Positions 63,218 to 64,000 of a DNA stretch of 64,000 bases are shown here, in pieces; positions within the stretch are counted from its first letter, which is position 1; every line of letters begins with the position of its first letter. Location of the stretch: the NCBI RefSeq assembly GCF_045290345.1, contig NZ_CP155447.1:7192001-7256000 (forward strand). Direction: 5' to 3'. A program made the position numbers and the translations under genes. The notes under the pieces are model-generated. The model saw only the letters and a program-made list of their open reading frames with translations. It was not told the origin of the DNA and ran no database searches. Origin of the DNA: Singulisphaera sp045290345 (GTDB lineage Bacteria > Planctomycetota > Planctomycetia > Isosphaerales > Isosphaeraceae).

Positions 63218-63809
63218 GCCGTGGATTGAAACGCGATTCTGGCCCCCCCCCGCCCCTTCCTCGTACCGCTCGATCAAGATGCGATGGTGTTCTAAGTATC
63301 AAAGCCTATGCGGTGGCTGATGCGATTCGCTACAATTGGGCTGAAGCAATCGGCTCGGGCATATGCTGAGGAGTGCCGGCCGCCGATTTATTGCGTGCGA
63401 GCGTGCGTGAGATCGGTTTTGTGGGATGGGCACGGCCCACTATGCATTCATTTTATTTGCAATGTTCCCAGGCGACGCAGATCCATGGAGCAGGACTGTA
63501 AGCTCATTGTAGGCACACTCCCATGACGCGATTCGAGAGATGTCAGCGCAATGCGGTTGCTCAACTGATTGGCGTCCGAGAAAGCAACGACGACGTGATG
63601 CGGGGATTAGAAACCGAATGGTTTGCCTTGCTGGCCCGAGGCTGCCCGGTTCATTCGCCGCTCTGGAGAGCCTGCGGCCCCATGCCGACGAAGCCAGCGA
63701 GTCGTTCCCGGATTCCTGTTGGCGTACGCACTCGGCGAGGTCCGGCCATTTCCCCACAACAGGCCCATCATGTTGGCGTCAATGATCTGAAACGGCGCAT
63801 GCCATCACG
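63218..63809. other. gap between convergent GH130 genes with a repeat half copy
   Basis: I see no gene. The segment GATGGGCACGGCCCACTATG at about 63424-63444 is a solitary arm of the GGTGGGC..GCCCACC repeat family. Confidence 0.5.
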
Positions 63810-64000
63810 TCAGCGAGCCATCACGTTCAGGAGGTCTCGTTCCGCGAACTCGGCAACCGCCGTGAACGCATCCGCGGCGCCATAGTAAACGAGAATCGTT
63901 CCCTGGGCTTGGTTCCGTACCAGGCCGGTCGGGAAGACGACGTTGGGTACGAAGCCGGTGACTTCGAAATCGGCTTCGGGGACGAAGAAGGGTTCGGAGG
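63810..64000 (-). CDS. second GH130-family protein, C-terminal end only
   Basis: Reading from the right edge on the minus strand gives SEPFFVPEADFEVTGFVPNV, then VFPTGLVRNQAQG, LVYYGAADAFTAVAEFAERD and LLNVMAR before the stop at 63810. The GFVPNVVFPTG and YYGAAD motifs are the end of a GH130 propeller, from a different subgroup than the 61766 gene. The 5' part is outside the window. It is convergent to the first GH130 gene. Confidence 0.8.
   Translation of the reverse strand, partial: SEPFFVPEADFEVTGFVPNVVFPTGLVRNQAQGTILVYYGAADAFTAVAEFAERDLLNVMAR

Overview
The window is GC-rich chromosomal DNA from a planctomycete, most likely an Isosphaeraceae-type organism. The evidence is two DUF1559 pilin-like secretion substrates, small planctomycete-type lipoproteins, a planctomycete c-type cytochrome, Tat-exported Gfo/Idh/MocA-like proteins, a large TPR-bearing Ser/Thr kinase beside an ECF sigma factor, and a dispersed palindrome whose core translates as MVGRAHPT. 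This placement rests on gene content and was not computed.

Layout. 1-4104: an aerobic respiration operon on the plus strand, running from the 3' end of a SCO1/SenC copper chaperone through subunits II (with a fused cytochrome c), I, III and IV of a caa3-type oxidase, with the four subunit genes overlapping. 4105-6371: gene-poor, with a 255-bp palindrome. 6372-18625: typical planctomycete housekeeping and accessory genes (DUF1559 protein, lipoprotein, MDMPI/DinB-like enzyme, PPC-domain protein, two divergent Tat-exported proteins, DUF4239 membrane protein, DUF3224 protein, Bcr/CflA drug exporter, multi-haem cytochrome).

18973-40575 is the centrepiece, seven genes on the minus strand in the order pfaD (enoyl reductase), pfaA-like (KS-AT-ACP3-KR-DH), pfaC-like (KS-CLF-AT-DH-DH), oleA, oleB, oleC, oleD. 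The first three make up a polyunsaturated fatty acid synthase of the ER/megasynthase/megasynthase order that I know from myxobacterial pfa clusters. The last four are a complete head-to-head hydrocarbon (olefin) pathway. oleA starts about 21 nt after the pfaC-like stop codon, so the simplest reading is that polyunsaturated acyl chains made by Pfa are condensed by OleA and converted through a beta-lactone to a long-chain polyene. oleB carries a one-base frameshift in a G run. Palindromic repeats sit in three of the operon's gaps, and the repeat core has expanded three-fold in frame inside the pfaC-like gene.

41088-50781 (plus strand): a secreted protein, a beta-propeller glycosidase-like protein, a YhcG/DUF1016 remnant, a kinase/ECF sigma/lipoprotein/DUF1559 group, and an acyltransferase-like membrane protein. 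50992-54798 (minus strand): a methyltransferase, a DUF1851/Tdi1-like protein and two small exported or anchored proteins. 55569-58639: two tandem paralogous polytopic membrane proteins, the second C-terminally truncated. 58720-59000: a small frameshifted gene. 59422-64000: a GT4 glycosyltransferase with a C-terminal helical domain, a GH130 glycosidase/phosphorylase, and the 3' end of a second, convergent GH130 gene.
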